Origin: Magnolia sinica | Lineage: Eukaryota; Streptophyta; Magnoliopsida; Magnoliales; Magnoliaceae | Assembly: GCF_029962835.1 (NCBI RefSeq) | Contig: NC_080582.1 | Coordinates: 16,314,032 to 16,378,031, forward strand | DNA: 64,000 bases | Reading direction: 5' to 3' | Shown: positions 12,950 to 25,312 of the stretch, piece after piece | Layout of the letters: every line of letters begins with the position of its first letter | Numbering within the stretch: the stretch's first letter is position 1 | Made by a program: the position numbers and the translations under genes | Notes under the pieces: generated by a model | The model's database searches: none | What the model was told of the DNA's origin: nothing | What the model saw: the letters and a program-made list of their open reading frames with translations, nothing else

Positions 12950-13830
12950 GGAATCCATATTTGATGTTTCTATCATGTGGGCCCCGTCTTTGAAGTGGGT
13001 TGTCCAACATGTGGGGCACACCTTGTATGTGAATCATCCATCATGTTGGGCTACTTTGAATATGGGTTATCCATCATGCGAGATCTTGGATGTGGACCGT
13101 CCATTAGGTAGGGCCTACTTAATGTGGATTGTTAATCACAAGAGGCCACACTTTGATGTGGGTCATCCATCATGTGTAGCCCACTCTATCCATTATGTAG
13201 GTTACCTTAATGTGGACCATTCATCATGTGGGGCCCCCTTTAACATGGATCATTCATCATGTGGGCCCACCTTTGATGTCAACCACCATCATGTGGGCCC
13301 ACCTTTAATGTCCACCATCCATTATATGGGTCCCACTTCTGATGTGGATCGTCCATCAATTGAGGCCCACTTAAAGTGGAAGCTCCATCATGTCGGGCAT
13401 CACTTTGATGTGAGTCATCCATCATGTGGGGCCCGCCTTTGATGTGAATCTACATTATGTGGGCCCACCTTGATGTGGATCATTCATCGTGTGAAGGCAC
13501 CTTTAATATGGGTCATTCATCATGCAGGCCCATCTTTGATGTCCACCATCCATCATGTGGGGCCCAACCTTTAATATGGGACATCATGTAGGGCCACACT
13601 TTGATGTGGGCCATACATCATGTGCGTCCCACCTTCAATGTCCACTATCAATCATGTGGGTCCGACTTTTCATATGGGCAATCTATCATGTGGGGCCACA
13701 CTTTGATGTGGGGGCATTCACCATCTGAGGCCTACCTTTGTTGTGACTTTGCATTATTGTGAATCCACCCTGATGTGGATTATTTATCATGTGGAGCCCA
13801 CCTTCACTATGGGTTGCTCATCCTGTGGGT
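12950..13830. repeat. Degenerate ~33-bp minisatellite
   Basis: The words 'ccatcatgtggggcccac' and 'ctttgatgtggat' alternate about every 30-36 bases for nearly 900 bases, giving some 25 drifted units. The array lies inside the PIF/Harbinger-like element. It keeps one frame open for 164 codons (12948-13442) only because the unit length is close to a multiple of three. The unit's words (TGTGGGCCCA, 'gatgtgga', 'catccatcatg') are the same ones that occur singly in dispersed repeats elsewhere in the window. Confidence 0.8.
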
Positions 13831-14168
13831 CCACCTTAGATAGATTGTAAAGAGAAGATACAAGGTGATATGAAAATTAATTAAAAAGTTAAAGGGCAAA
13901 CGTGTTAAAAAATTAACAAAAACTATTTAACCGCATGGACTAAATAAATTCTAAAAGAAAAAGTGACCCCCTGTAACTTAAAATAAAAAAAAAAAAATAA
14001 AAAAAAAAAAATAAAAAATAAAAAATAAAAACTTTTAGCCTTGCTTTTAAAAGAATAAACTCTAAAATTAGAGTTTTACTAAACATTTTAATTCGAAAAT
14101 AGGAGCTTATTTTTTTTTTTAGAATAATCAAATAAACTCTTGTTAGTAGATATGCTAAACAGCCCTAA

Positions 14169-15330
14169 GATTCAAAGCAATAGCTCCTTCCACACAACGA
14201 AGGGAGGAGATTGCCCTTGACACAGGCTCCGAGATATCTATATACACAGAGGTGTACGGGCCCACAGATATGTCCATTACAAATCCACTCTGTCCATCGG
14301 TTTTGAAAGACAATGGTAGGACATGATTCTAAAAATCAGGCAAATCTAAAACTCATGCAGGTTATACCACACAAAATAGTAGAGATTGAACGCCCTAGGT
14401 TAGTAGAAGTTTTGTATCAAGTTGATATTTGCACGGGGTAATAATTATATAAACGGTTTTGATGGCATATACAAATCAAGACTGCCTCAGGAAGGATTCA
14501 ATGATGGACGATGTTGTTCTCATTGTTTTGGCTCACCTGAGTTTTGGATCCACATGAATTTTAGAATCATGTCCTACTCTAGCCTTCCAAAACAGATGGA
14601 TGAAGCGAATTCGTCCCGGACATCTCTATGGACCCCACAAAACCGTCAGGACACAGAGGAGTCAGTGGCAATTGGATGAAAGTAGCTCCTACCTGTTACC
14701 ATTGGGATGTAATTATGGCCCACTATAATATTTGTGGGAATCTACCTGTGTTTGCTACCGGGGCTAAAAAACAATGCAAATCTAAAATTCAAGCGAGCCA
14801 TAAAACAAAAATTGCGGCTAGCTAAATGAACTGAAAACACAAAAATTAGCCTAATCCAAAACTTTGGTCACCCCACGAATGTTTCAATAGTGCAAGTTTA
14901 ATCCTCTGTTGTACAGCCCACTTGAGTTTTGGATTTACATTTTTTTGGCTGATGTCTTGACATGTTCGTAGAAGCAGATGGATGGGATGGATATTTTTAT
15001 CATGGTTGGCCCCACCTAGCTTCCATCGGCTTTCACGGGCAATTTGCGCAATCTTCGTCCTTACCATTGTAATCCTCGTTTTGCATGGCGGATGGCAATC
15101 ATCATCTTTTCGGTGTATGTACGGTTGGCTGTTGATCGTTTATAGGTCTTTGTAATCTCGTTCTCCATAATTTTTTAGCTCCAGAATTTCTAAAGATATA
15201 ATGGGGAAAATCTTTATAAAAATAAAAGTTTTGTTATAAATTAATAAATGTTTGTGGGTTTTATCGAAGAATTACTGAAAGTGCATGATATTCCAGATCA
15301 TCCTTTGACTTTTCATATTTACCCAAACAC
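14169..15330 (+). repeat. Duplicated block, copy A, right part
   Basis: After the right TAA of the Harbinger-like element, sequence homology to the block at 62780-63110 resumes. The best matched segment is 15070-15260 ('caatcctc', 'catcttttcggtg', 'tttataggtctttgta', 'aatttctaaagatat', 'ttataaattaataaatgttt'), equivalent to 62900-63090 and 51110-51300. Between 14230 and 15060 the copy holds additional fragments of the dispersed GTGGGCCC-type repeat. No gene is evident. Confidence 0.55.
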
Positions 15331-15925
15331 TCATCTGATGTTACGGCTAGAGAGTGAAAACTCTAATTTACCCTTACATGCACTTAACGATGGAACCGAA
15401 AGCCATGTGAAAGCCTGCCCGGTTGAGAAAGCCAATTAGGCCTTCGCCGGAAGTTATATGCACCCTATCAGGTTATGTTTCTTAAATCCAATTTGATCAC
15501 AGTTGTGTGATCTAACCATAGACATAGGTCTCGAACGCCAGCTCAATACACCACATGATTTAAAATAACGTACATATATGATGCCTACCCTCGAAACTAT
15601 TTCCCTCGTTGTGGCCCACTTGAATCATGGATTTTCCTAAATTTCCCTCTATGAAAATAATAATTATGGAAGTCTCTCTCCAATTGATTCTTCTGGTAGC
15701 CCATTTGCATCATAAGTGAGCCTGATTTTCTGGCAGTAGTGAGATTACACATCTTATTGTGGGAGTGGATTTCAGATACACATCAATGTGGACTTCAACA
15801 TTCTAAGATGCATAGGTCTCTAAGACGAGATTTCCTTCCTATACATATTTTAGAGTTTTTCGGATTCTTAATAAGTAAAGAAATTTTTATGTATGCATAC
15901 TCATGCCTACCCTGATCTGTATTTG
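15331..15925. other. Intergenic, nothing recognised
   Basis: This is A/T-rich unique-looking sequence without a convincing reading frame. The last five bases (15926-15930, AAATC) are the left target duplication of the Tat element. Confidence 0.5.
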
Positions 15926-15930
15926 AAATC

Positions 15931-16721
15931 TGTTGGGGGAAAAAAACATCAAGTCCGGAGACCCGATTATGGAATGGACCAACTCTATCAGCACTGCCCG
16001 AGAGTCCGAGGCAACGTACAAGACAAAGCCTAGATGAGATACTTAGTTCAGATTCCTGGAAATTGAATCTCAACCAAGATCTTAAGGGTCAGGAGCCATA
16101 GGTAAAGTAAGACACACAAAGTTGACTCGGTTAACGAGGCAGTCATGTCTAAAGGGACCGATCGATGCCCTGGAGTTAAAAGCAACTTGACCGACCATAA
16201 AACAGACCCATACAAAGGTCGGTTATAGTGTTAGTTATCGGATTAAGGAAGAACGTCGGCCATAAGCCGATCCTGTTCTGTCCGATAGGAGGCAAAAAAC
16301 TTTATCCTTGTAGCTAGCCGAGACTCGTCTGTTACTTAAGTCGGTCAAGGCCGAGCTGAGCAAGGAAGAAACAGTGTAAGCTTAAATATTGTTCCGAAAA
16401 TCATGGAAAAAGATTTTCGATCTCGAAGATCTCGGGATCGGGAAATATCCGTAAGTAGATTACGGCTAAATCAAATCTCCTAGAAATCAGGGAGAGAATC
16501 CCCGTATGGCGGGACCCTCCCTCTCCTATAAATGAGCGACATTTTAAAGGTGAAAGGTATGCAAAAGTTCTCTCCTAGAACCCCTCAATACTATAAGACC
16601 TAAATTCCTAGCCTGACTTTAACATTCGAGGGTCCCTTGCTCTAGCCAGGGTCTCCTTTGTCTTCTTCTTGTGCAGGTCTTCGAAGGTCCAAAGAGGGTG
16701 AACCAGATTTTTGTATCAACA
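15931..16721 (+). repeat. Tat 5' LTR
   Basis: This 791-bp LTR begins TGTTGGGGGAAAA and ends TATCAACA. A TATA box (CTATAAATG, 16526-16534) precedes the likely transcription start. The downstream 'cctgactttaacattcgagg' to 'tgcaggtct' segment is the R/U5-type sequence. A related R/U5 sequence recurs in the LTR pieces at 39360-40026 and 54935-55235. Confidence 0.9.
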
Positions 16722-16723
16722 GT

Positions 16724-16741
16724 TTGGCGCCGTCTGTGGGA
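16724..16741 (+). promoter_or_regulatory. Tat primer-binding site
   Basis: TGGCGCCGTCTGTGGGAA starts two bases after the LTR end and begins with the TGG that pairs to a tRNA CCA tail. This is the form of site seen in Tat-type elements. I do not assign the tRNA with certainty. Confidence 0.75.
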
Positions 16742-18060
16742 AATGATACAAAAAGTCATGTTCCAGGCTCTATCCAGAAGTGTCAAGCAAGCGTTAATGG
16801 TGAGAACTAGAAAAACTGGTCCTAATGAACCAAATGAGGTTGATGACGCAGGACCGTCAGGTCCAGACGGGGTCCAAGGAGCTCAGAATCAACCTGACAA
16901 TCAACAAGGTTTTGCGACTCGTCCTGCAGCCTCTGCCGCAACTAGGAATACCCAGCAGAATCGAGAAAATGGACGGTTGGATCGGGAAAGGAGCTCAGAG
17001 CCGACATAAACATTATGAAACAAATGTTGGAGCAGATGCACCGTTAACAAACTCAGCAACCTTAACAAGAACAGGCGATGAATGTTCCGCAACAAGTTAC
17101 CGACCTTCATCCCACCGCCCCGCGGTCGTTGGCACAGCCCAGTCAGCCCCGTGGGCCGTCCGGGCTACCGTTCATTGATCTCCGACACGAGATAGATCGG
17201 AGGAGGCACGGCCGACCTTCTGTGGAAGGGATGGTAAAAAGTAACAAGCCTTAGAAAGCTAACCTTCAGGACTTTAAAAAGGAAGTGCTAGAGGAGATGA
17301 CGAATATGAAGCATAGTCGGGATGCATATTCAACCAAGACAGAAATAAAAGCGTCCCCGTTCATCGATGAAGTGATGCAAGCTCGACTGCTGGAAAGATT
17401 TTGCCTCCCGCAGATTACACCTTTCACAGGCAAAACCGACCCAACAGAACACATCGAATGCTTCCGAACGTACATGGAACTGCATGATGCCTCGGATGCC
17501 GTGATGTGTCAAGCTTTCTCCCTCACCTTAGCCGACGTAGCCCGACTTTGGTTTAAACAACTGAAACCAAAGTCCATCAGCACGTTCGTGGAACTCAACG
17601 ATGCTTTCTCACCAATTTCATTGGCGGGAAGAAGAAGTTAAAGCCCCCCGCGCATCTGAACAACATAGTTCAGAAGGAAGGAGAGCTACTGAAAGATTAC
17701 ATCAAACATTTCAATTTTGAATCACTCCAAGTTCGGAAACATTCAGAGGAGACGACACTCAATTCTATCATGCAGAGCGTCAGGGATAAACCGTTTTTGG
17801 CATCCCTGGACAAGAATCTGCCTGAGACTTTGACTGAGTTCATAACTCGGTCAGATAAATATGCGGACGCCGAGGAAACAAGAAACTTGTGTGAGGCCGC
17901 TCAGAACGCGAAAACCCCAGTCAAAGAGTCAGCCAAAAAGGAAGTTGACTCGACCGGAGGAAAGAAGCGTAAGGATGACCCAACACTCGACGAACGTAAG
18001 TTGGGCAAGCGACCCGACCGAAGGTTTTCTACATACACCCCGCTTAATAAACCTTAAGAG
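16742..18060 (+). mobile_element. gag: Tat gag region
   Basis: Capsid-type protein sequence with the gag domain around 17390-17640 (LPQITPFTGKTDP, CFRTYMELHDASDAVMCQAFSLTL) and its continuation around 17680-17900 (LASLDKNLPETLTEF). A basic lysine-rich tail follows. The region is degraded. Confidence 0.8.
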
Positions 18061-21000
18061 CAGGTGCTGATGGAAATCAAGAGTGAAGGATTTGTCAGTT
18101 GGCCGAATAAGCTTCGGAGTAATCCGAACCGGCGGAATAAGAATAAATATTGTCACTACCATCGTGACCATGGCCATAGTACGAGTGATTGTTATCATTT
18201 AAAGGAAGAGATCGAAAGGCTTATCCAAGAAGGTCGGCTTGGAGAACACGTCAAAAGAACCAGAACAGTGGAAGAATGCTCAGGGAACAACCGACCCACA
18301 GAGGAAATCTGGACTATTGTCGGTGGTCCCCGCGGCGGGGGCAACTCAAATAAAGCTCGGAAAAGTCACGCCAGAAGCATTAGTCAACCCGAGTCCGAGA
18401 TCCTGATCATAGCTCGACCTTCGAAAGAAAAGAAGAGAGAAAAATATTGCATCTCGTTCACCGATGAAGATAATCGAGGCATTCATCATCCCAATGATGA
18501 CGCATTAGTTATCACTCTAACCATCACAAACCAAAGGGTGTTCCACATACTTGTCGACACAAGATCATCTGCTGACGTACTGTTCACTCAGGCATTCGAT
18601 AAAATGGGTATTGAACGATCGACCTTACGGCCGGCACATACCCCATTGATCGGATTCTCGGGAGGACAGATACTGCCAGAAGGTATCATCTCACTGCCAC
18701 TTACTGCTGGAAACCCTCCGCATCAGGCAACAGTAATGGTCGACTTTCTTATTCCGATTAATCGTCCATTTATAGTGTTATACTTGGCCGACCCTCTCTG
18801 AGTCTCCTCTAAGCCGTAGTATTTACATGTCATCTCTCTATTAAATTTTCGACTGAGTTGGGAGTGAGAGTTATTAAAGGAAATTAGCAAGATGCAAGAC
18901 GCTACTATGCAACAGCCGTAAAAGTCCCGACCGAGGTATCAGTGATCGAATCACTAGATCCCCGAGCTGAAACTCACGAGCGAGGACAACCAGTGAAAGA
19001 CCTTGTTTTAGTATTGGTCGAGACCAACGGATCTAAACTGTACAAATTGGCTTGTCTCTATGATCGTTATTGAAAAATAATCTGATAGCCCTGCTTCGGC
19101 GATACCCCAAAGTATTTGCATGGAACCATAAAGACATGCCGGGAATCGACCCATCTGTTATCACACATCGACTTAACATCGATCCGACCTACTGGCCGAT
19201 CCGACAGAAGCGACGTCCACTCGGTCTTAAAAGGTACATAATTATTGAAGAAGAGGTTAGCAAGCTCCTCAGGGCTAAATTTATAGAAGAGATATACTAC
19301 CCGGAATGGGTAACCAACGTCGTACTTGTGAAAAAAGCCAATAGGAAGTGGCATATCTGTGTTCACTATACTGACTTTAATAAAGCCTGCCCAAAGGATA
19401 GTTTTCCTCTTCCAAGGATCGATCAGTTGGTGGATAGCACTGCGGGGCATGAACTTCTTAGTTTTATGGATGCTTATTCGGGGTACAATCAAATTGTAAT
19501 GCATCAGTCTGATAAATCTAAGACCACCATTATCACCGACAAAGGACTTTATTATTACCGAGTGATGCCGTTTGGTTTGAAAAATGCTGGAGCGACTTAT
19601 CAAAAATTAGTGAACAAAATCTTTGCTCGGTTGATCAGCAGAACCATGGAAGTTTACATTGACGATATGCTCGTCAAAAGTGTACACGCCGCCGACCATA
19701 CAGCCAACCTAAAAGAAATGTTTCTGATCCTACGTAAGTTCCAAATGAAGCTGAACCTGATCAAATGTGCCTTTGGTGTAAGCTCTGGAAAGTTTCTCAG
19801 ATTCCTAGTTAGTCAACAAGGAATCGAGGTAAATCCGAAGAAAATTAAGGCATTGCTTGATATGGAGTCTCCGAAAACTATAAAAGACATACAAAGATTG
19901 ACTGGACGAGTAGCGGCACTCAACCGTTTCCTCTCCCGAGCCACCGATAAATGTCTCCCATTTTTTAAACAATTGAAGGGACGACAAACGGTGGATTGGA
20001 CGGAAGAGTGCGAAGTAGTGTTTCAGCAATTAAAGTCTTACCTTGGGTCTCCGCCCCTCTTATCGAAATCCGAGCCGGGAGAAGCCCTATTGTTGTATCT
20101 TGCGGTGTCCGAGGCAACGGTTAGCTCGGCACTGATATGTGAGCATGAAGGAAAACAACTGCCAGTTTATTACGTCAGCAAAGCACTACTACTAGCAGAG
20201 ACGAGATACCCACTCCTGAAAAAAGTGGCCCTAGTGTTGATTGTCTCTTCGCGACGACTTCGGCCATATTTTCAAGCTCATACAATTATCCTCATGACTG
20301 ATCTCCCACTACGTCAGGTCCTAAAGAAACCAGAAGCTTCAGGCTGACTCACGAAGTGAGCGATTGAACTCAACGAATTCGATATCCAATTCAAGCCAAG
20401 AGTAGCAGTAAAGGGGCAAGCCGTGGCCGATTTCATTGCTAAAGTGACACCACGAGAAGATTCAATAGCTTGGAATACCGAGTCTACTGAAGAATTGACC
20501 ACCACTTCTCCCGAGTCAGCGCCCAACCCAATTCCCTGGAAGCTATATGTCGATGGCGCCTCTAACTCTAAGGCAAGTGGGGTAGGAGTAGTGCTGGAAA
20601 CTCCTGATCAAACCTACATATAGTATGCCTTAAGACTTGGATTTCAAGCCTCGAACAACAAAGCAGAATATGAAGCTTTATTGTTCGGCCTCCGACTCGC
20701 GGCCAGTTTGGGCGTTATGCATCTCAATGTTTTCAGCGATTTACAATTGGTCGTCAATCAAGTCGCTGATGTGTATCAAACATGTAAAGAGCAGTTGAAA
20801 GCATACATAGAGAAAGCCAAAGAGTTAATCGATGGATTCCAATAGTGTGTGGTTACTTGGATCCCTCGGATAGAAAATGCCAAAGCCGATCTGTTAGCGA
20901 GACTTACTTCAGCCGATGAGGATGACATACCGAGGTCCATTCCAATCGAGTAAATCGCTGAACCGAGTATCGGTGAACCAGTTAGCTCGACCGTACATAT

Positions 21001-22255
21001 AATCGATTCGGAGCTCACTTGGCTCGACCTGATTATCCGATATCTCGACAATAAAAAGTTGTCTGAAGATCACGCCGAGGCTCGACGATTAAAAATCTGA
21101 GCTTCTCGCTACACCATACTCAACGGGGTGCTGTACAAGAAAAGTTATTACGCTCCGTTACTGCGATGTCTAAATCCCAGAGAAGCCGATTATGTACTAC
21201 GAGAAATACATGAAGGAATATGTGGAAACCATTCAGGAGAACGATCACTCGTGCATAAGGTTCTACGTCAGGGGTACTATTGGCCGACCATCCAGCACGA
21301 CGCTCGTAAGCTTGTCCACAGATGCGATAAATGTCAACGACTCACAGCCATTCCGAGGCAACCTGCGAAGGATCTGACTCCAATGACCGGTCCCTAGCCC
21401 TTCGCGCAGTGGGGAATCGATATTATCGGACCACTACTCATAGGAAAAGGACAGACCAAATTCACTGTCATAGCAGTGGACTATTTCACAAAGTGGGCAC
21501 TGAGCCACTAGCAAGAATAACCGAGTAAAAGATCACAGACTTCGTGTGGAAGAACATTATCTGCCGGTTCGGGATACCTCGCACCATTGTTACTGATAAT
21601 GGGCAGCAGTTCGACAATAGTAGATTTCGTAAGATGTGCGATAATCTCGGAATCAGAAATGTATACGCATCACCCCATCATCCTCAGACGAATGGATAAG
21701 TCGAGGCGGTCAATAAGATCATCAAACGGCATCTCCAGACTAAGCTTGACCGATCCAAAAGAGCATGGGCCGAAGAACTCTAAAAGATATTGTGGGCCTA
21801 CCGAACCACGGTTCAAACCGCTACAGGAGAAACCCCTTTCTCCCTCACTTATGGCTCGGAAGCCGTTACTCCGGTCGAGATTGGGCTGCCCTCAACCAGA
21901 ATCAATTTGTTTAACGAAGAGGATAATGAAGAACTCTTAGCCCTCGGACTTGACCTTATGGACGAACAAAGAGAAAGAGCTCAATTACGAACTATGACTC
22001 GACAGCGACAAGTAGCTCAGTTTTATAATGCCCGAGTCAAGGTCACACGATTTCGAGTCGAGGATATGGTTCTTCGAAAAATGTTCCTCAACACTAAGGA
22101 AGTTGGTGCAAGTACACTGGGACCCAATTGGGAAGGACCCTATGTCATCTCAAGCACCATCCGACCAGGAACGTATCGATTGGAAGACTTAAGCGGACAG
22201 TTGCTACCCCATCCGTGGAATACCGAGCATCTAAAAATCTACTATCCCTAGGTCA
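18060..22255 (+). mobile_element. pol: Tat pol region (PR-RT-RH-aRH-INT)
   Basis: A zinc-knuckle-like CHYHRDHGHSTSDCYHL lies at 18150-18205 and a protease-type stretch at 18530-18790. Reverse transcriptase lies around 19190-19800 (YSGYNQI, PFGLKNAGATYQ, YIDDMLVKS). The gypsy RNase H is around 20010-20340. A second, archaeal-type RNase H lies around 20530-20790 (LYVDGASNSKASGVGVVLE, NKAEYEALLFGLRLA). Integrase is around 21130-22250, with the H2C2 zinc finger, a DNGQQFDN-like site, and a C-terminal module ending EHLKIYYP. Domain order and the duplicated RNase H identify Tat. Broken in several places. Confidence 0.87.
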
Positions 22256-22489
22256 GTGCAGCGAAGCGCTCAGAAAGATTCAAAACTAACGAGCATGTAA
22301 ACTGAATCAGGACAAATAAAAGAAAACTGAGTACATTCATTTATCAGTGCGTTTATTACATTGAGCTACATCTAGTTGTGGCATTACATTGATAAAGTGA
22401 AAGGCTTAAAAGCAAAAGGAAAGGTCGGTTGTGACACGCAAACATCTTCCTTGGCCGTGGATACTCTCGAGCCCGTCCTGGAGCTCGGT

Positions 22490-24795
22490 TTGTTTAGAGA
22501 GCTGGTGTTAGTGCCAAAAATGGAGCTACCTTGGCCTCGACTTCGACACTAGCCACAGCATCAGCAGGCTTGGCGGCCTCAGCCTCCATGTCTTTAGGAC
22601 CAGAGACATCATCATCGAATCCCGACAGATCAAGGTTGGGAAAAGATTGCTTCATCAGTTAGATGCAAGCTATGTATCCACTATGATACAAGTGATCCCT
22701 CTCTTCCTCAAACTCTGGGGATTCAAGAAAGGCCTGCACAGTCTGATCTTTGGCCTCCGTAGCCTTGTTGATGGCCTTCCGAATGGCTGCCTCAGCCTCA
22801 CCCTTGGTCTGAGCCAACTTATTCGCGCAAGAGGCATGAGCTTGACGGATTCGCCGACTCTCTTCTTGAGCCTCTGCCAGTAACGAAGCCACACGAGCAC
22901 ACTCGGCTTTAGCATCAACAGTGGCCTTCTTAGCGAGTCCCAACTCACACGACAGAATTTCAGCCTGATTCAAGGAAGCCTCGACTTTCGCTCCTGCCTC
23001 AACTGCCTGCTTTTGAGCGACAGTCAAATCCAAGCAGACCTTAACCAAACAAGGAGCCAACTATACAAGGAATAGTGAGGTTAGACTGAGTCACTAATAG
23101 AAGAAATTATGAACAAAAAAAAGAAAGATTACCAACGTTACCTCAAGAAGTATTTTCGCCGCATGACCAAGAGTTTGCAGCGAAGAGGCGTTGTAGAGAC
23201 TAGCGAAGTCTCTTTCGTTCCCATGAGCGATGGCTCAAGGGATCGTCCCCGATACCACCCGTTGGAAAGACAAAGGTTCCTGTTGAGTCATCCCTCCTCC
23301 CGAAGTCTCCCCTCTCTGCTCCTCTCTTAGTTCCGAGACCCGCTCTGCAACGGGCCCCAGTTCAGAAGCAACTTAAGACTCAGTAGGAGCCGCTCCTGCC
23401 TCTTCCGCCCTCTCTTCGGGGTCAAAAAGCATGACGACAGTCGGGACTACCGGAGCAGGGGTAACTGGTGCGGATGGCTCCTCAGCCTTCGGAGCCATCT
23501 TCGCCTTCTTTGAAGGACGAGGATCTGACATAAGCATTGACCTCGGAGGAGCCTTCATTTTTTACGCCGATTTAAGGAAAGGTCGAGGTTCAACCATCTC
23601 TCCATCAGATAAGGTGAAGAGTTAGATAGAATCCAATAAAAATGCGTCAGAATAAATCGAGGATACCTGTCATGGCAGAGTCTAGGCCTGAGAGAAGGAG
23701 ACGTTCCGGTTGAAGAAGAGCCTTCCAAGACCGATCTTCCAGACTTAGCCCCCTCAGATTCTTGATTCAAGCTAGAGCACCAGCTACTAGCTTCGGCCTT
23801 CTCTTGGGGATATCTGTAAAACGCGTTCAGTCAAACTCGGGAATGTCAAAACAAAAAATATATGGAGAAAGGAAATGCTGAGTCACCTACTTCAGAAAAC
23901 GCCCGAGGAATACGAGATTCGAAGAGCCTAGGCTCGGCAGTTTCTTAATGACCGCATGCCCAGAACCACCTCTCTCTCCAGTGTTTGTTGGAGGTAGGAG
24001 GGTCGATTATCAAAGGACCGCCCTTGTTCCACCAAGCACATAAAAAGTACCAGCCGGGTTGTTGAGGGTTTGGCCGTATTTGGTACAGATAAAGGAACTC
24101 GTTCATAGTCAGTGGGGGTTGCTCTGTCTCGGCCCACAACACTGAACATCCAAATAAGTTCCTCCACCCGTTCGACACTATCTGCCCAGGAATGATTCGG
24201 AGTAGGGACAGAAAATCCCGAACAAAGGGTTGGAGGGGCAGACGTAAGCCACATTGCATTGCGACTTAGAAAATTGTGACCATCTCAGCATCAGGATGGT
24301 CAGGCAATTCACTTGGAAGGGGAAGATGAATAATAACCGAGTTGGGGACATGACACCCAACTCGGATCCTGTCTAAATCTGCCTCAGTTAAAACTGATGG
24401 GATTGGACCCTTTTGATCATCTCCTACTTCTCCCTCGGCAGCATCTCCCTCTTCATCTGCCGACTCAACGGCCCTGGCCGACCTTCTGAGGGGAACCGAT
24501 TCAGTGGTTTCCTCTAACTCCTCATCCTCTTCTTCCAAGTCATCCACAGGAAAGCGGGGGTTAGGTCTCCCAGGGGCAGTCACCAGAGACGCCCCTCCGC
24601 CGGAAAGACCCGCCAAAGCAGGACGTTCCGTTGAAGTTCCGAACGTTTTTTCAGAGAACTGGAAAGCTTCATTGGCACTAATCGCCATCTCCGCCAGCAA
24701 CGAGGGCGATGCTGAGACATTTCAAAGATATCCCGTTTCATCCTCATCATCGAAAATCTCTTCCCGGGGACTTGAAGAATGCGCTGCCATTAAAG
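22490..24795 (-). mobile_element. Antisense gene of the Tat element (Transposase_28-like)
   Basis: Between integrase and the 3' LTR the minus strand carries a long coding-like region. An acidic N-terminal part (around 24270-24790) leads to a core around 23940-24350 with CGLRLPLQPFVRDFLSLL and the 'W..L.GC.VLW' pattern. I associate this with the plant family Pfam calls Transposase_28, 'putative gypsy type transposon'. An Ala/Glu/Lys-rich coiled coil around 22660-23060 follows. Extra antisense frames at this position are known for Tat-lineage elements. Function unknown. The region is degraded. Confidence 0.7.
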
Positions 24796-24989
24796 AGTCG
24801 AAAAGAAAAGAGAGGGAAAGAGAACTCACCGGAGAGGAGAAAATCGCATAGTTGGTGAAGCAAAAAGGAGAAGAAGGGCGAAAGTAATAAAGGAAGTGGG
24901 GAAATGCGAAGACAGGCAGGGAGGAGGAGAAAGGAAGAAGAGAAAATGGGAAAGGAGAGCTCGCGTGAAAATGGGAAACAAATCCCGCT

Positions 24990-25120
24990 CTCTCCTTTTA
25001 TACTCGAGCCACGTGGCAACTTCATTTAAAGAGGAGTCAAATCGACGCCTGCTTCGACTCCCCCTCTCGACACGTGGCGCACGCCGACTGACGCAAGTAA
25101 TACCCTCGCCACGTGTTCAA
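24990..25120 (-). promoter_or_regulatory. Putative antisense promoter in Tat element
   Basis: On the minus strand TATAAAAGG (24994-25002) lies about 200 bases before the likely start of the antisense gene. Three CACTG-free, perfect G-box cores CACGTG lie just upstream at 25010-25015, 25071-25076 and 25110-25115. TATA plus clustered G-boxes is a standard plant promoter layout (bZIP/bHLH sites). The placement fits transcription of the antisense gene from within the element, independent of the LTR. Inferred from sequence only. Confidence 0.5.
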
Positions 25121-25294
25121 TGCTCATAAGTGGACGAAACGTTCTGACGGCTGTCTGCTCGTGCGACCTCGAGAACCGAACCGACGCTAGTTAAGAATGA
25201 CACAAGAAGCATTAAATGTCCTATCATAACCTCGGTCTCCAAGGCATAACGACTCAAAAAACTCGTTACTCCTTAGTGTCAACCTAACTAACAC

Positions 25295-25312
25295 AAGGAG
25301 TAGGGGGTTTAC
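25295..25312 (+). promoter_or_regulatory. Tat polypurine tract
   Basis: AAGGAGTAGGGGGTTT lies immediately before the 3' LTR, where plus-strand DNA synthesis of an LTR element is primed. Confidence 0.75.

Larger units (their letters stand above)
683..14165. mobile_element. PIF/Harbinger-like non-autonomous element, split by Athila
   Basis: The left end reads GGGCTCGTTTGGCATCTA and the right end, reverse-complemented, GGGCTGTTTAGCATATCTA, giving imperfect terminal inverted repeats. Both ends are flanked by TAA (680-682 and 14166-14168). The homologous block at 62770 has the unoccupied form with a single TGA at this point, which supports a 3-bp TAA target duplication as in PIF/Harbinger and Tourist elements. 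Without the Athila insertion (886-12892) the element is about 1.47 kb. Its inside holds a minisatellite (12950-13830) and A/T-rich sequence but no transposase. Confidence 0.6.

Noticed and set aside
12948-13442. 164-codon frame rich in His/Val/Asp
   Set aside because: Produced by the ~33-bp minisatellite whose unit length keeps one frame open.
22646-23330. Plus-strand frames after the Tat integrase
   Set aside because: They are shadows of the antisense gene, whose coiled-coil reading on the minus strand is much more protein-like.
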